Positions 1 to 9,283 of a stretch of DNA of 64,000 bases are shown here, one piece after another. Below the pieces are notes generated by a model, which was not told where the DNA came from, ran no database searches, and saw only the letters and a program-made list of their open reading frames with translations. How positions within the stretch are numbered: position 1 is the stretch's first letter; each line of letters starts with the position of its first letter. Position numbers and translations under genes: made by a program. The DNA comes from Chryseobacterium sp. (GTDB lineage: Bacteria > Bacteroidota > Bacteroidia > Flavobacteriales > Weeksellaceae): positions 248,001 through 312,000 of the forward strand of contig JAITUA010000020.1 of NCBI GenBank assembly GCA_031286615.1, read 5' to 3'.

Positions 1-1
1 A

Positions 2-247
2 CACTGGTGGAATAAAAAGTATGATGGTCTTTTTTATCGAAGTATAAAAGTAAAAGTGAACTTAAAAGACGTTCAGTTCTCCACCAACTACAGTCCTATT
101 TACATGAGGGACATCTATTATGTAATTCCTAAAAAAAGAATTATAGGTATTACGAAGCAGCAAATGTATGAAGCTCAGGTAAAAAATAAACCAAAGCTGG
201 AAAGGCAGATTCTTGGAATCATCAACGAAGGAAAATTAAAAAAGTAA
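2..247 (+). CDS. Phage protein of unknown function, C-terminal part
   Basis: The frame is open from the window edge, so this is the 3' end of a gene that starts outside; a GTG at 56 is not needed as a start. The 81 visible residues are basic and rich in Tyr, Ile and Lys (for example the segment IYYVIPKKRIIGI) and show no motif I recognise. The stop overlaps the next start as TAATG, which suggests translational coupling. Its position before the tail chaperone and tape measure region suggests a head-tail connector or tail completion protein, but that is inference from gene order only. Confidence 0.6.
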   Translation, partial: HWWNKKYDGLFYRSIKVKVNLKDVQFSTNYSPIYMRDIYYVIPKKRIIGITKQQMYEAQVKNKPKLERQILGIINEGKLKK

Positions 248-489
248 TGTGTAACTGCAGCAAGCCTGTCACTAAAACTGAATGTCAAATACTCCGGAAA
301 TACGTTAACGATCCGGAAAAAAGACTTTTCATTTATCATGTTTTTGATGATGAAAGAGGGCTGGAAATTGCCCAGGTCCCAAAAGATAAAAACGCCAATG
401 AAATTGCCATAGATAGAGAGTTCATCGGTTCCGATGGATTGCCTGAATGGTACTTTGTTAAAGAACATCCATGTTTATATGAAACCTAA
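247..489 (+). CDS. Small phage protein of unknown function
   Basis: An 80-residue protein whose ATG overlaps the preceding stop by one base. It begins MCNCSKPV and has further Cys residues at 13 and 76, so a metal site is conceivable but not shown. The middle is charged (FDDERGLEIAQVPKDKNANE). No family recognised. It sits in the coupled chain of genes that leads to the tape measure gene, and its 3' end overlaps the next start by 11 bases, so it is very likely a translated minor structural or assembly protein. Confidence 0.6.
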   Translation: MCNCSKPVTKTECQILRKYVNDPEKRLFIYHVFDDERGLEIAQVPKDKNANEIAIDREFIGSDGLPEWYFVKEHPCLYET

Positions 490-1228
490 AAACAATAAAA
501 TAAGAATATACCAAGACAGTAAAGAAATCCCCTTTTTGAACTACAAAAGAATAGTACAGACAGGGGATTTTTATTACATGGTAAAAGGATATGAACCGGG
601 AGACATCATCAAAGTAGACGAAGATGTTTTAAAGTTGAAATTCAAGGAAGTTGAGGAAGATTATGCTGCATCTATAAATACTAAAAACTCTGATGTTTTA
701 ATGTATGGTGAAATTGCGGTTGTAACAAATGAATTCAACAAATTCAATATTCTTTTCCTGTTCGTTGAACAGGCTATAAAGGCACAGGAATTACGAGCAA
801 AACTACAGGAGTTGATCAATGAATTTATAGAAGATGATAATGAAGAAGAAGCTGGAGAATTAGAAATGTTATTGACCTTATCATCAATGGAACATTCTGA
901 GTTTGATTCATCTGATATTAAGGATTTGCTGAAAGATTTTAAGGTTCAAAAAAGTGACGATCTATATAAACAAAGGCAACACATCCAAAATAGACTAGAT
1001 AAGCTCAATAACCAGCTTCTAAAGCTTAATAGCCAGTTGGAAAAATCAAAGGAAAGTAGAATTGATTCTGATTCTGATTTAGACATTGATGAACAGTATA
1101 TCAGTGTGTGTATAGGGTTAGAAATGCATGTTGATCCCAAATTAATATCTCTTTATGAATTTGGGATAATGGTTAAATCCCTAATGAAAAAAGTTGACGA
1201 ACAAAATAAGATAGCAAATGCCAGATAA
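479..1228 (+). CDS. Probable tail assembly chaperone (by position)
   Basis: A 249-residue acidic protein. I take the ATG at 479 (MKPKNNKIRI) because the upstream in-frame ATG at 434 would overlap the preceding gene by 56 bases. Residues about 145 to 200 hold a likely coiled coil (repeated Leu/Asn/Gln heptads around RLDKLNNQLLKLNSQLEK) and an Asp/Ser-rich patch; the end, LISLYEFGIMVKSLMKKVDEQ, is helical. It ends 11 bases inside the tape measure gene. In long-tailed phages the genes just before the tape measure encode the chaperone that coats it; I assign the role from this position and from length, not from a recognised domain. Confidence 0.5.
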   Translation: MKPKNNKIRIYQDSKEIPFLNYKRIVQTGDFYYMVKGYEPGDIIKVDEDVLKLKFKEVEEDYAASINTKNSDVLMYGEIAVVTNEFNKFNILFLFVEQAIKAQELRAKLQELINEFIEDDNEEEAGELEMLLTLSSMEHSEFDSSDIKDLLKDFKVQKSDDLYKQRQHIQNRLDKLNNQLLKLNSQLEKSKESRIDSDSDLDIDEQYISVCIGLEMHVDPKLISLYEFGIMVKSLMKKVDEQNKIANAR

Positions 1229-4200
1229 ATTAGCCATACTTCAGGCCCAGGCAATAATAGCTGACTTAAAAAATGTTGAGTCAGCTGCTAAAAGTCTGAA
1301 TAACACTTTCAAGGAAACGGTAAAACAAACCGAAAAAATTAATAATGGATTTAATTCTGGAAGACTTAGAGATTATACAGCTTCTTTCAGAGAATTAAAC
1401 TCCGTTGTTACTCAACATGTCAATATTGAAAGGCAATTGGCTGAATCATTGGCCAGAACCGCAAACTTAGAACGTCAGCAGGCAAGACTTCAAACTGAAC
1501 AGGCAAGAACAAGAAGAGAATTAGCAGAAGCCAGAAGATCAGAAAGCAGAGAAAGACAGCAATCAGCCAGAGAAGCAGCTGCAGAAGCAAGATCTAACAG
1601 AGAGGCTACGAGTGCACATGCTCAGTTGACAAAACAGGTTAGACAAACAAGACAAACCGCCAGGGATTATGGCGCTGAAATGATATTGTTGAGGGAAAAA
1701 CTTAGACAAGGTACTATCACCCAACGAGAATACAATAGCCAAATAAATAAACTTGCAACAGATTTTCGTCTTTCAACTGCTGAAGCAATTAGGCTGGAAA
1801 GAGAGTTAAGAAGACTTAATCAGCAAACACTTCCATCAAATCAAAGAAATGGAGCATTACAGGGAAGAGTGACCGATATTCTTAAAGGTGTTGTGGGTGC
1901 AAGTGCAATAGGCAATATAGCAAATACCCTTGTAGGAATTGCTACCGATGCTTATGAAACTGTAAAAGCGTTGGATGCTCAAAATTTAGCCCTAAAATCT
2001 GTATTTGAAACTGAAGCGCAAGTTTCATTTCAGAAAGAATATTTGCTTGAATTGACAAACAAATATGGTCTTGAATTATTAACGACTACAGATGCTTATA
2101 CTAAATATTCGGCCGCTGTAAAAGGTACATATTTGGAAGGTGAAAAAGCTCGTAAAATATTTGATAGTTTTTCAGGGGCTTCAGCAAAATTAGGATTGTC
2201 AGCGGACCAGGCATCGGGTATATTCAGGGCTTTGGAACAAATGATTTCCAAGGGAAAAATTCAAGCTGAAGAATTACGTGGTCAATTGGGGGATAGAATG
2301 GCAGGAGCATTCAAGATCTTCGCTGACGGAATGGGTGTATCAACTGCTGAACTTGATAAAATGCTGAAGGCGGGAACTGTAGTTGCAGATAATGTACTTC
2401 CTCAAGTAGCTGAAAGACTTGCCAAAGTATATAATTTAGATACAGCGGGTAATATTGATACGATTGCAGCTGCTCAAAACAGGCTTAAAAATGAATGGAC
2501 CGAGTTCTTAAGTGAGTTTACGGACAATAAGGATAATATGGATTTCCTTGCAGGAAGCATTGACGCACTTTCTTATGGAATGAAGTTTTTATTAGATGTC
2601 TTGGTTAAAGACGGATCAGCTGGAAGAGAAATTATAGGTGGATTAGTTGATGTTCTGATTTCTTTATTTGAAGCTTTGGGAACTGTTACAGGTGTTGCAG
2701 ATACTACATCTACCAAAATGGAGAAATTTCAGGCTTCATTGCAGTTTGTAAGTGCTGACGTAAATATTTTGGCGTCTGCAATTAAATACCTTACCAGTGT
2801 TGTTTCAAATTTCTTCTCTACAATGTTTGAAGAGGATGGATGGGATAAGTTTAGCCAGAAGATGGAGAAAAGCGCCGACAGCCTGATAAATTCTTATAAA
2901 ACATGGGATAAATTAACTAATGATGCTGATAGGCTTTTTTCAGGGTTAACGCCAAATGAAAGAGCAATTAGACAAAGGGAAGAAGAAACCAAGAGATATA
3001 AGAAGGCATGGGATGATGCGAAGGCCTCAAAGGCTGCTTATTTTAACTATCAGGGCAAATACTACTCTACAGCAACAGGAAGAAATACCGGAAAAAGTCT
3101 TGATGACTACATTGATAGAGGTGATAAGCTTGAAAAAAAGGTGAAAGCAGGTAAAACAAATCTACCTGATGATGCCAAAAAGGCAAAGGCTGCAAGATTA
3201 TCAGCTGCTCAAAAAGATTTCCTCATGACTTTAGAGGGTGAGAAGGATCAGGAGCTGGCAAATCTGGAGCGCAACCGTCTTGATTTAAAAATAGGATATG
3301 AAGACTATCTTCAGGAAAAAGAAAATATTGCTATCAGATATGATAGAAGGTTACAAGAATATTTAAAAGGCGCAAACGCTAAAGAGCTGAAATTAAAAGG
3401 AGCTTCTTATAAAAAGGCTATTGAAGCGGCTGTAAGATCCAATAAGGAACTTTATGATGAAAGATCAAAAAACTTAGAAACCAATTTCAATAAGGAGAAA
3501 AATATTATTGATGGGAAAAATAGAGATATCCAAAAAAATCAAAATATTAATGATTCTGACAGATTAAAACAGCAAATTGATCTTGATTCTGAACTCATTC
3601 AAAAAACTGCTGCATCCTACGAAAAAAGAATTCAGCTGGCTGCCAGTATGGGGCAAAGGGTTTTAGAGCTAGAAAGAGATAGGGACGAAGAAATAGCCAA
3701 AATTGAAGATCAAAGGCTTCAACGTATGGCAGCGATCCCTGGAGCTGTCAGAAATGAAATAGAGTATCAAAGTGAAATTCTTTCCAAAAACAAAGATATT
3801 TCTTACGAAAAACAAAGACAGTTAATTCTCACTAAAAAGCTAAATGCAGAAGAAAGGTCCTATCAGCTATCTGTTTTAGATAAGCAAAATGAGATTAATG
3901 TCAATGATCAGGAAATTGAAAAACAAACTAAGCTTAGAGATTCTATAACTAGTCGTTTACTTGCTGAAAAGTCAATTGGATTACCCGGAACACCTACAAA
4001 AGAAGATATTAAATTACTGGCTGAATATAGTGCTGAAATAGAAAGGCTGACAAATGAAAACATTCAGAATAGAAAGGATCTTGATCTTTTAAACTTTGAT
4101 AAGATAGCAAAAGGATTTGAGCCTATCGTGAATATGATTTCGGAGGGTTTAAACGATCTGGGGCTAAATCATGTATCAGATCAGTTCACTAAAATGTATC

Positions 4201-5159
4201 AAAAAATTCTGACTGAAGGAAAAGACTTCTCAATGTCAACCAAGGAGATTTTTGAGGCTGCTGGAGCTGTTGTTGCTGACTTTGCACAAATATTCACTAA
4301 TGCACAAAAAGAACGAACCATTTCAGCACTGGATGAACAACTTGCTTATTCACAACAAACAACAGAACAGGAACTTAAATTCGTTAACGACAGGCTCGAA
4401 GAGTTAAACGCTCTTGATGAATTGACAGCTGAACAGATCAGCGAAAGAAACAGACTTGAAGATGAAGCAAGAGTATATCAGGACCAACAGAGACAGCGTG
4501 AAAAGCTGATCGAAACTCAGAAGGCCCGTGCTGAACAAAAGGCAGCCGCTCAACAAGCTTTGATTAATGGTGCATTAGGAGCTTCATTAGCAATTGCAAC
4601 CTATCCATTCCCTGCTAGTTTAATACCGGCCGGATTAGCATTTGGTTTCGGTTTAGCTCAGTCAATTGCCATAATGTCGAAAGATCCGGTTCCTAAATAC
4701 TGGATGGGACGAACTGGAGGAAATGCAGAATTTGCAATTACCCAAGATCGTGGTCGTGAAATTATTGCAGGAGAAGACGGCCGCATTAAATCATTAGGAT
4801 CTGATTCTGGTGATAAAATGACATGGCTTGATAAAGGTGATACGGTTTATACTGCTGATGAAACGAAACGGATTCTTAAAACTATGGGGCCTTCTGCTAC
4901 AATTGGAAATAAAGTGTTTAGCAACATAGCCAGACAAAGCATGATCGCACCACAAGTTTCCATAGTAAATAATTACCGGGATAATTCAGATGCTATTGCT
5001 GAAAAATTAGGGAAAAGATTTGATCAGTCTTTGGCTCGTTATGATAAACCTGCCATCATAAAACGAAGTGGATTTATCTATTTGTACAGAGGTGCAAACT
5101 ATGCTGAAGAAATAGGATCATATGATTTAGAAACCGGAAAAGAAACATTTTACTCATGA
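1218..5159 (+). CDS. Phage tail tape measure protein
   Basis: A 1,313-residue protein that sets tail length and is ejected with the DNA. Residues about 40 to 190 and 620 to 1150 are long charged coiled coils rich in Arg, Glu, Gln and Lys. Residues about 220 to 420 match the conserved tape measure N-terminal domain, with the recognisable stretch KGKIQAEELRGQLGDRMAGA followed by ADGMGVSTAELDKML. A hydrophobic segment near 1115 to 1155 (ALINGALGASLAIATYPFPA) is the usual membrane-inserting part. The start overlaps the upstream gene by 11 bases and the stop overlaps the next gene as ATGA. Identification is firm. Confidence 0.93.
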   Translation: MPDKLAILQAQAIIADLKNVESAAKSLNNTFKETVKQTEKINNGFNSGRLRDYTASFRELNSVVTQHVNIERQLAESLARTANLERQQARLQTEQARTRRELAEARRSESRERQQSAREAAAEARSNREATSAHAQLTKQVRQTRQTARDYGAEMILLREKLRQGTITQREYNSQINKLATDFRLSTAEAIRLERELRRLNQQTLPSNQRNGALQGRVTDILKGVVGASAIGNIANTLVGIATDAYETVKALDAQNLALKSVFETEAQVSFQKEYLLELTNKYGLELLTTTDAYTKYSAAVKGTYLEGEKARKIFDSFSGASAKLGLSADQASGIFRALEQMISKGKIQAEELRGQLGDRMAGAFKIFADGMGVSTAELDKMLKAGTVVADNVLPQVAERLAKVYNLDTAGNIDTIAAAQNRLKNEWTEFLSEFTDNKDNMDFLAGSIDALSYGMKFLLDVLVKDGSAGREIIGGLVDVLISLFEALGTVTGVADTTSTKMEKFQASLQFVSADVNILASAIKYLTSVVSNFFSTMFEEDGWDKFSQKMEKSADSLINSYKTWDKLTNDADRLFSGLTPNERAIRQREEETKRYKKAWDDAKASKAAYFNYQGKYYSTATGRNTGKSLDDYIDRGDKLEKKVKAGKTNLPDDAKKAKAARLSAAQKDFLMTLEGEKDQELANLERNRLDLKIGYEDYLQEKENIAIRYDRRLQEYLKGANAKELKLKGASYKKAIEAAVRSNKELYDERSKNLETNFNKEKNIIDGKNRDIQKNQNINDSDRLKQQIDLDSELIQKTAASYEKRIQLAASMGQRVLELERDRDEEIAKIEDQRLQRMAAIPGAVRNEIEYQSEILSKNKDISYEKQRQLILTKKLNAEERSYQLSVLDKQNEINVNDQEIEKQTKLRDSITSRLLAEKSIGLPGTPTKEDIKLLAEYSAEIERLTNENIQNRKDLDLLNFDKIAKGFEPIVNMISEGLNDLGLNHVSDQFTKMYQKILTEGKDFSMSTKEIFEAAGAVVADFAQIFTNAQKERTISALDEQLAYSQQTTEQELKFVNDRLEELNALDELTAEQISERNRLEDEARVYQDQQRQREKLIETQKARAEQKAAAQQALINGALGASLAIATYPFPASLIPAGLAFGFGLAQSIAIMSKDPVPKYWMGRTGGNAEFAITQDRGREIIAGEDGRIKSLGSDSGDKMTWLDKGDTVYTADETKRILKTMGPSATIGNKVFSNIARQSMIAPQVSIVNNYRDNSDAIAEKLGKRFDQSLARYDKPAIIKRSGFIYLYRGANYAEEIGSYDLETGKETFYS

Positions 5160-8100
5160 TACCAATTAACCATATAATCAACGAAAACGGTGTTAAAAAC
5201 ATTTTTAAATTCATTGTTCCCTCTGGACTTTTTCAGGGGGAATATGTGATTAACAAACCTGATGGATGGGATGATGTAGATTCAATTGTGAATATTGATG
5301 ATGTTCTGCTTTATGTGAAAGATTTTATCATTGGTGAAAATACAAAGCTGAAATTCTATCAATACAGCAATAAAATAGCTTATGATGTTTTGTTTAATGT
5401 ATATCAAGAACAAGCTGGAGACGGACGGATAAAATTTAGATGGTTAGCAGTTAAAGATGGTGTAGAGTACGATTTACTGAAAGATAATTTTGAAGTAAAC
5501 ATGAATAAGTACAAAAATACACTTGATAATAACACTTTCGTTATTGATGTAGAACTGATCAAAAGTGAAGAGCAAAACAAGCTTTTCAACCGGGATGATG
5601 TTACAATTGATTTATTCGCTGAAAAAGATTTGGACGAAAATCCAATTAATCCTGTAGAAACTTTTGTTATGGGATATAAAAAAGGAGCTGCAAAGCAATC
5701 TAACTTTTATTCATGGGATATTTCACAGGAAATATTTAATAGTACACCAAGATCTGATCATTTTTTTTCGTTTCATAGGACAGATGAATATCAGTTCGGA
5801 ACAAATACAAATGAATATTGTGGAATCAAAAATGTTATCGGGTTTCCTCAATGGACGAGAATAGATCAGGGTCCTTTTGTTAGCACAAATATTACTTTAA
5901 AATCTATCAAAATTGAAATTAGTAATATGCAAGTGATTTTCGGACGTGAAAATAATATTCCTGTAACTCCATTTGTTAGTTTATGTGCTGTGATATCTGG
6001 TCCCGGTTTTTTTTTCACTCAAAAATTATTTGAAGCTGTTGAAGATCCTGTACACCATACATCAGAAATTAAAATAGACAATCAGACATTCATTTTAAAT
6101 ATAAATGATTCGTCTAATATTTCACCAGGACAAAATTTGAGTTTTTTATTCCTTACAGATGATCCAACGGATAAATTTACAGTGGTTTCGCTAAAAACTA
6201 ATACAAGTATAGAGATAACTACAAACATGGAATCTCCGATTGTTAGAACTAACGGAATTCGATTGATTGATGCTGTGAAACAGGTTGTAAAAAGTTATAC
6301 AGCTTCTGGTCTGGGTGTAATAAGTAATTATTTAGGATTAGGAGGAGTATACTATAATACCTCTATTTCTACTGGGGTTTATTTGCGAGGATTGCCAACT
6401 GTTTATACAGCTGGGCAAAAAATTAAAACTTCTTTTAAATCTCTAATTACTGAAGGATCTGCTAAATTATTAGTGTTAGGTTATGATATTCTAAATAATA
6501 ATGTTGTAGTTGAAGATTTAGGATATTTTTTTAAAGATGTACAGGCGTTTGATTTATCTAATAAGATATACCTTCAAGAAGGCTTTGGAATGGAAAATGA
6601 TAAAGATGTTATTTTCAATACCCTATTGTTTGGTTCAAAAAAGTTTTCTAAAAACGTTAAAGATGATATACAAAATTTTATAACATCTGCCGAATGTTCA
6701 ACGCCTATAATTAGTACAAAAAACAAATTTGATAAACAAACAGAGCTAATAATTGATGAATACAAGATACAGGAATTGATAGAAGATAAAAGTTCATCTA
6801 CCAATGACAATGATGATGATCTGGTAATGATTGATCTAGTAAATGAAACTGATTATTGGGATTCAGGGGTTTTTGAAAATTGTATACATTCCGTTAAAGA
6901 TAACAAGTTGCTTTTAACTTGTACGACAACTCCATTTGATACAACCATGATGGAAGTAGGATCTTCCGTTCAAATAACTGAAGGTTTAAATTCGGGCACA
7001 TGGACGGTATTGAATATCACCGGTCCAGATTTGACGCTGAATAAAACATCGAATATTGAACAAGGAGCAAACGATACTCCTATAAGATATTCTATACCCT
7101 CACTTATCAAAAATAGGTCAATAAATGATGGATTTACAAATCCTGCGTTTATAAGAAATCCGGAAACTTCTACAAATTCACGTCATAACCCAAAATACCA
7201 TATGGCAAGATGGTTTCAATGGTTTGGTAGTGGGTTAAGGAAAAAGCAAAATGGAGAACTTATCAAAGTGACAAATTACAAAAACAATGATAAGGCACAA
7301 ATGCAGGCAAATTCATCTGACCTAGTAAATGAGTTGCCGGGTTTAATAACAGTTGGTGCAGATGAAAACCTTGGTAGAATGAGGGCATATAAGCAGCCAT
7401 TCTTTACAGGTGAAAAAATTGAAATTTCTTACACTAATGTAACATTTCAGGAATGGCTTATGTTGTATGATAATTGGCGTTATGGAATTTCTGGAGATAG
7501 AGCAAACAGCCGCGGGTATATAACACTTAATACTCCTTTAGGCATTTATGATGCTTATCCATTCGGTGACGGCGCATTTTCCCATGACAGGAAAAACAAT
7601 GTTTTAAACTTCAAAGGGAAAATAAAAGGAAGAGCAGCAGCCAGTCCAGTTCTGTTGTCAGTTGTACAGGACAATAAAAATACAATTACCCTACATTGGG
7701 ATTATGGAACCGAATACATAGGCCCTACAATTGATGTTCAATACTCTATTGATGGTGTTACCTGGGTAACATTAAGGCAATTCTTCAACATAAAAGAGGG
7801 AATTATTATTGATGATTCACTTACTTACATTCTTACCGGAACAGATGTGTTTTTTAGAATTATTGCAAATACAGCTGATTTTGTCAATAAAATTTCAAAT
7901 ACAATAACTGTAAATTGGAAATTCAACCCATATGTAATAGTTGATCGTAATAAGTCTGAAAATACCGATTGTGGCTACAGTAGGATTGTTTTTGATTTAA
8001 GAGGAAAAGCAGATTTTGAGATTGAATATACTTATGGCTTTAGTCCAAGTGGCGGTAAATTGTGGGCGACAAATCTCAATGGAACCGGGGGGAATTTAGT

Positions 8101-8356
8101 TGTTGAAACAGCTTATGGAGAATCATATGTAGATGGTGTCGAAACTAAAAATATAAATGTAGATGGTAATGAAGTAAGATTATTTATAGATCTTTTTAAT
8201 TCAGACAAAACAGAGACACTTCTACCATTGAATTGTAAGGTTGGGGATTATCAATATATCTGTTATGCCAATGTCATCATAAAATTTACAGACACTATTA
8301 CAAATACAAGTCAGTCATTTGATTTGAACGCAGAAACGATTAAGAAGTATATGTAA
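5156..8356 (+). CDS. Large tail protein, probably distal tail or baseplate
   Basis: A 1,066-residue protein immediately after the tape measure gene, sharing a four-base ATGA overlap with it. No signal peptide or membrane segment. The sequence is beta-rich, with many Asn, Ile, Thr and aromatic residues. Residues about 830 to 930 read like a fibronectin type III fold (TLHWDYGTEYIGPTIDVQYS, then VTWVTLRQF). Distal tail, tail-tip and baseplate hub proteins occupy this slot in siphoviruses, which is why I call it a tail-tip component; I recognise no catalytic motif. The 48 bases after it hold no gene. Confidence 0.65.
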   Translation: MIPINHIINENGVKNIFKFIVPSGLFQGEYVINKPDGWDDVDSIVNIDDVLLYVKDFIIGENTKLKFYQYSNKIAYDVLFNVYQEQAGDGRIKFRWLAVKDGVEYDLLKDNFEVNMNKYKNTLDNNTFVIDVELIKSEEQNKLFNRDDVTIDLFAEKDLDENPINPVETFVMGYKKGAAKQSNFYSWDISQEIFNSTPRSDHFFSFHRTDEYQFGTNTNEYCGIKNVIGFPQWTRIDQGPFVSTNITLKSIKIEISNMQVIFGRENNIPVTPFVSLCAVISGPGFFFTQKLFEAVEDPVHHTSEIKIDNQTFILNINDSSNISPGQNLSFLFLTDDPTDKFTVVSLKTNTSIEITTNMESPIVRTNGIRLIDAVKQVVKSYTASGLGVISNYLGLGGVYYNTSISTGVYLRGLPTVYTAGQKIKTSFKSLITEGSAKLLVLGYDILNNNVVVEDLGYFFKDVQAFDLSNKIYLQEGFGMENDKDVIFNTLLFGSKKFSKNVKDDIQNFITSAECSTPIISTKNKFDKQTELIIDEYKIQELIEDKSSSTNDNDDDLVMIDLVNETDYWDSGVFENCIHSVKDNKLLLTCTTTPFDTTMMEVGSSVQITEGLNSGTWTVLNITGPDLTLNKTSNIEQGANDTPIRYSIPSLIKNRSINDGFTNPAFIRNPETSTNSRHNPKYHMARWFQWFGSGLRKKQNGELIKVTNYKNNDKAQMQANSSDLVNELPGLITVGADENLGRMRAYKQPFFTGEKIEISYTNVTFQEWLMLYDNWRYGISGDRANSRGYITLNTPLGIYDAYPFGDGAFSHDRKNNVLNFKGKIKGRAAASPVLLSVVQDNKNTITLHWDYGTEYIGPTIDVQYSIDGVTWVTLRQFFNIKEGIIIDDSLTYILTGTDVFFRIIANTADFVNKISNTITVNWKFNPYVIVDRNKSENTDCGYSRIVFDLRGKADFEIEYTYGFSPSGGKLWATNLNGTGGNLVVETAYGESYVDGVETKNINVDGNEVRLFIDLFNSDKTETLLPLNCKVGDYQYICYANVIIKFTDTITNTSQSFDLNAETIKKYM

Positions 8357-8404
8357 ATAATTATACCCATCAATTACATAAGTAGGCTATAATAATTTTG
8401 TATT

Positions 8405-9283
8405 ATGCATAAATTCTGGTATCATAGTCCGGTAAGATTCTATAGAACTCTAGAAGAGTTAGAAGATATGACAAACCCGCAAAACGCACAGTATTACGGA
8501 CATGTCAAGCCTTATCCTTTGGAAGTAAATTCTTATCACAGGTATTTAATACCTAATTATCAGAATGAAATAGAAAATGCAGAATTAGTTCTTTTTTTGG
8601 TTGGAGCTAATGAAGTTCAAATACCGTGTGAATTTGGTGTGAGTGATGGAAAGTTGTTCCGGATTTCTTTTATTCATGATGAGGAGATACAAGGACATTT
8701 TGAAATAAGAGATTCAACCGGAACAGCTATTTTTTACTCCAATTGTGTGGGGTTTGTGGATAGTACGGATAAGGAAGGAAGGAAATTCATGAGGATAGCC
8801 TCACAATGCAAATATAACAGAAATCTTTTCTCATATGCAGATGGGCAACATGATTGGATGATCACAACCCTGCCTGCTTACTGTTTCGGAGAATTTGATA
8901 TAGATGAAGATGTTAAATCAGCAAGATCGGGAAATTTAGGATCTACTTTAATAAACTCAGCATGGACTGAGGAAAATGTTAAATACACAATTAGAGCTGA
9001 AGGAGATAATAATATTCTTTCATTTATCGCAGTCCATTCCACCAATCAGGATTTATATATTGACGGAACCAAGAGAACGAGGAAGGAAAAACCAGAAACA
9101 ACCGATTTCACGAACGAAATAACAATGAAGTTTGCAAATGTTAAAGATGAAAACGGATTGAACATCATTTTTGACGAAGATGCTGTATTCTCAGATGTTT
9201 TTAAACAAGCATTAGCTAATGGAGATTTGACAGCAGTTTATGTATATAATTCTAACTATATAATACCTACAGAAGATGTCTGA
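8405..9283 (+). CDS. Phage tail-associated protein of unknown function
   Basis: A 292-residue protein between the large tail protein and the host-recognition protein, overlapping the latter by eight bases. Near its start are HKFWYHSPVRFY and a Pro/Tyr-rich stretch; the remainder is mixed beta with isolated Cys residues. No family recognised. Tail genes in this position commonly encode an adaptor between the tail tip and the fibre, and that is the best guess here. There is no signal peptide, which fits assembly in the cytoplasm. Confidence 0.6.
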   Translation: MHKFWYHSPVRFYRTLEELEDMTNPQNAQYYGHVKPYPLEVNSYHRYLIPNYQNEIENAELVLFLVGANEVQIPCEFGVSDGKLFRISFIHDEEIQGHFEIRDSTGTAIFYSNCVGFVDSTDKEGRKFMRIASQCKYNRNLFSYADGQHDWMITTLPAYCFGEFDIDEDVKSARSGNLGSTLINSAWTEENVKYTIRAEGDNNILSFIAVHSTNQDLYIDGTKRTRKEKPETTDFTNEITMKFANVKDENGLNIIFDEDAVFSDVFKQALANGDLTAVYVYNSNYIIPTEDV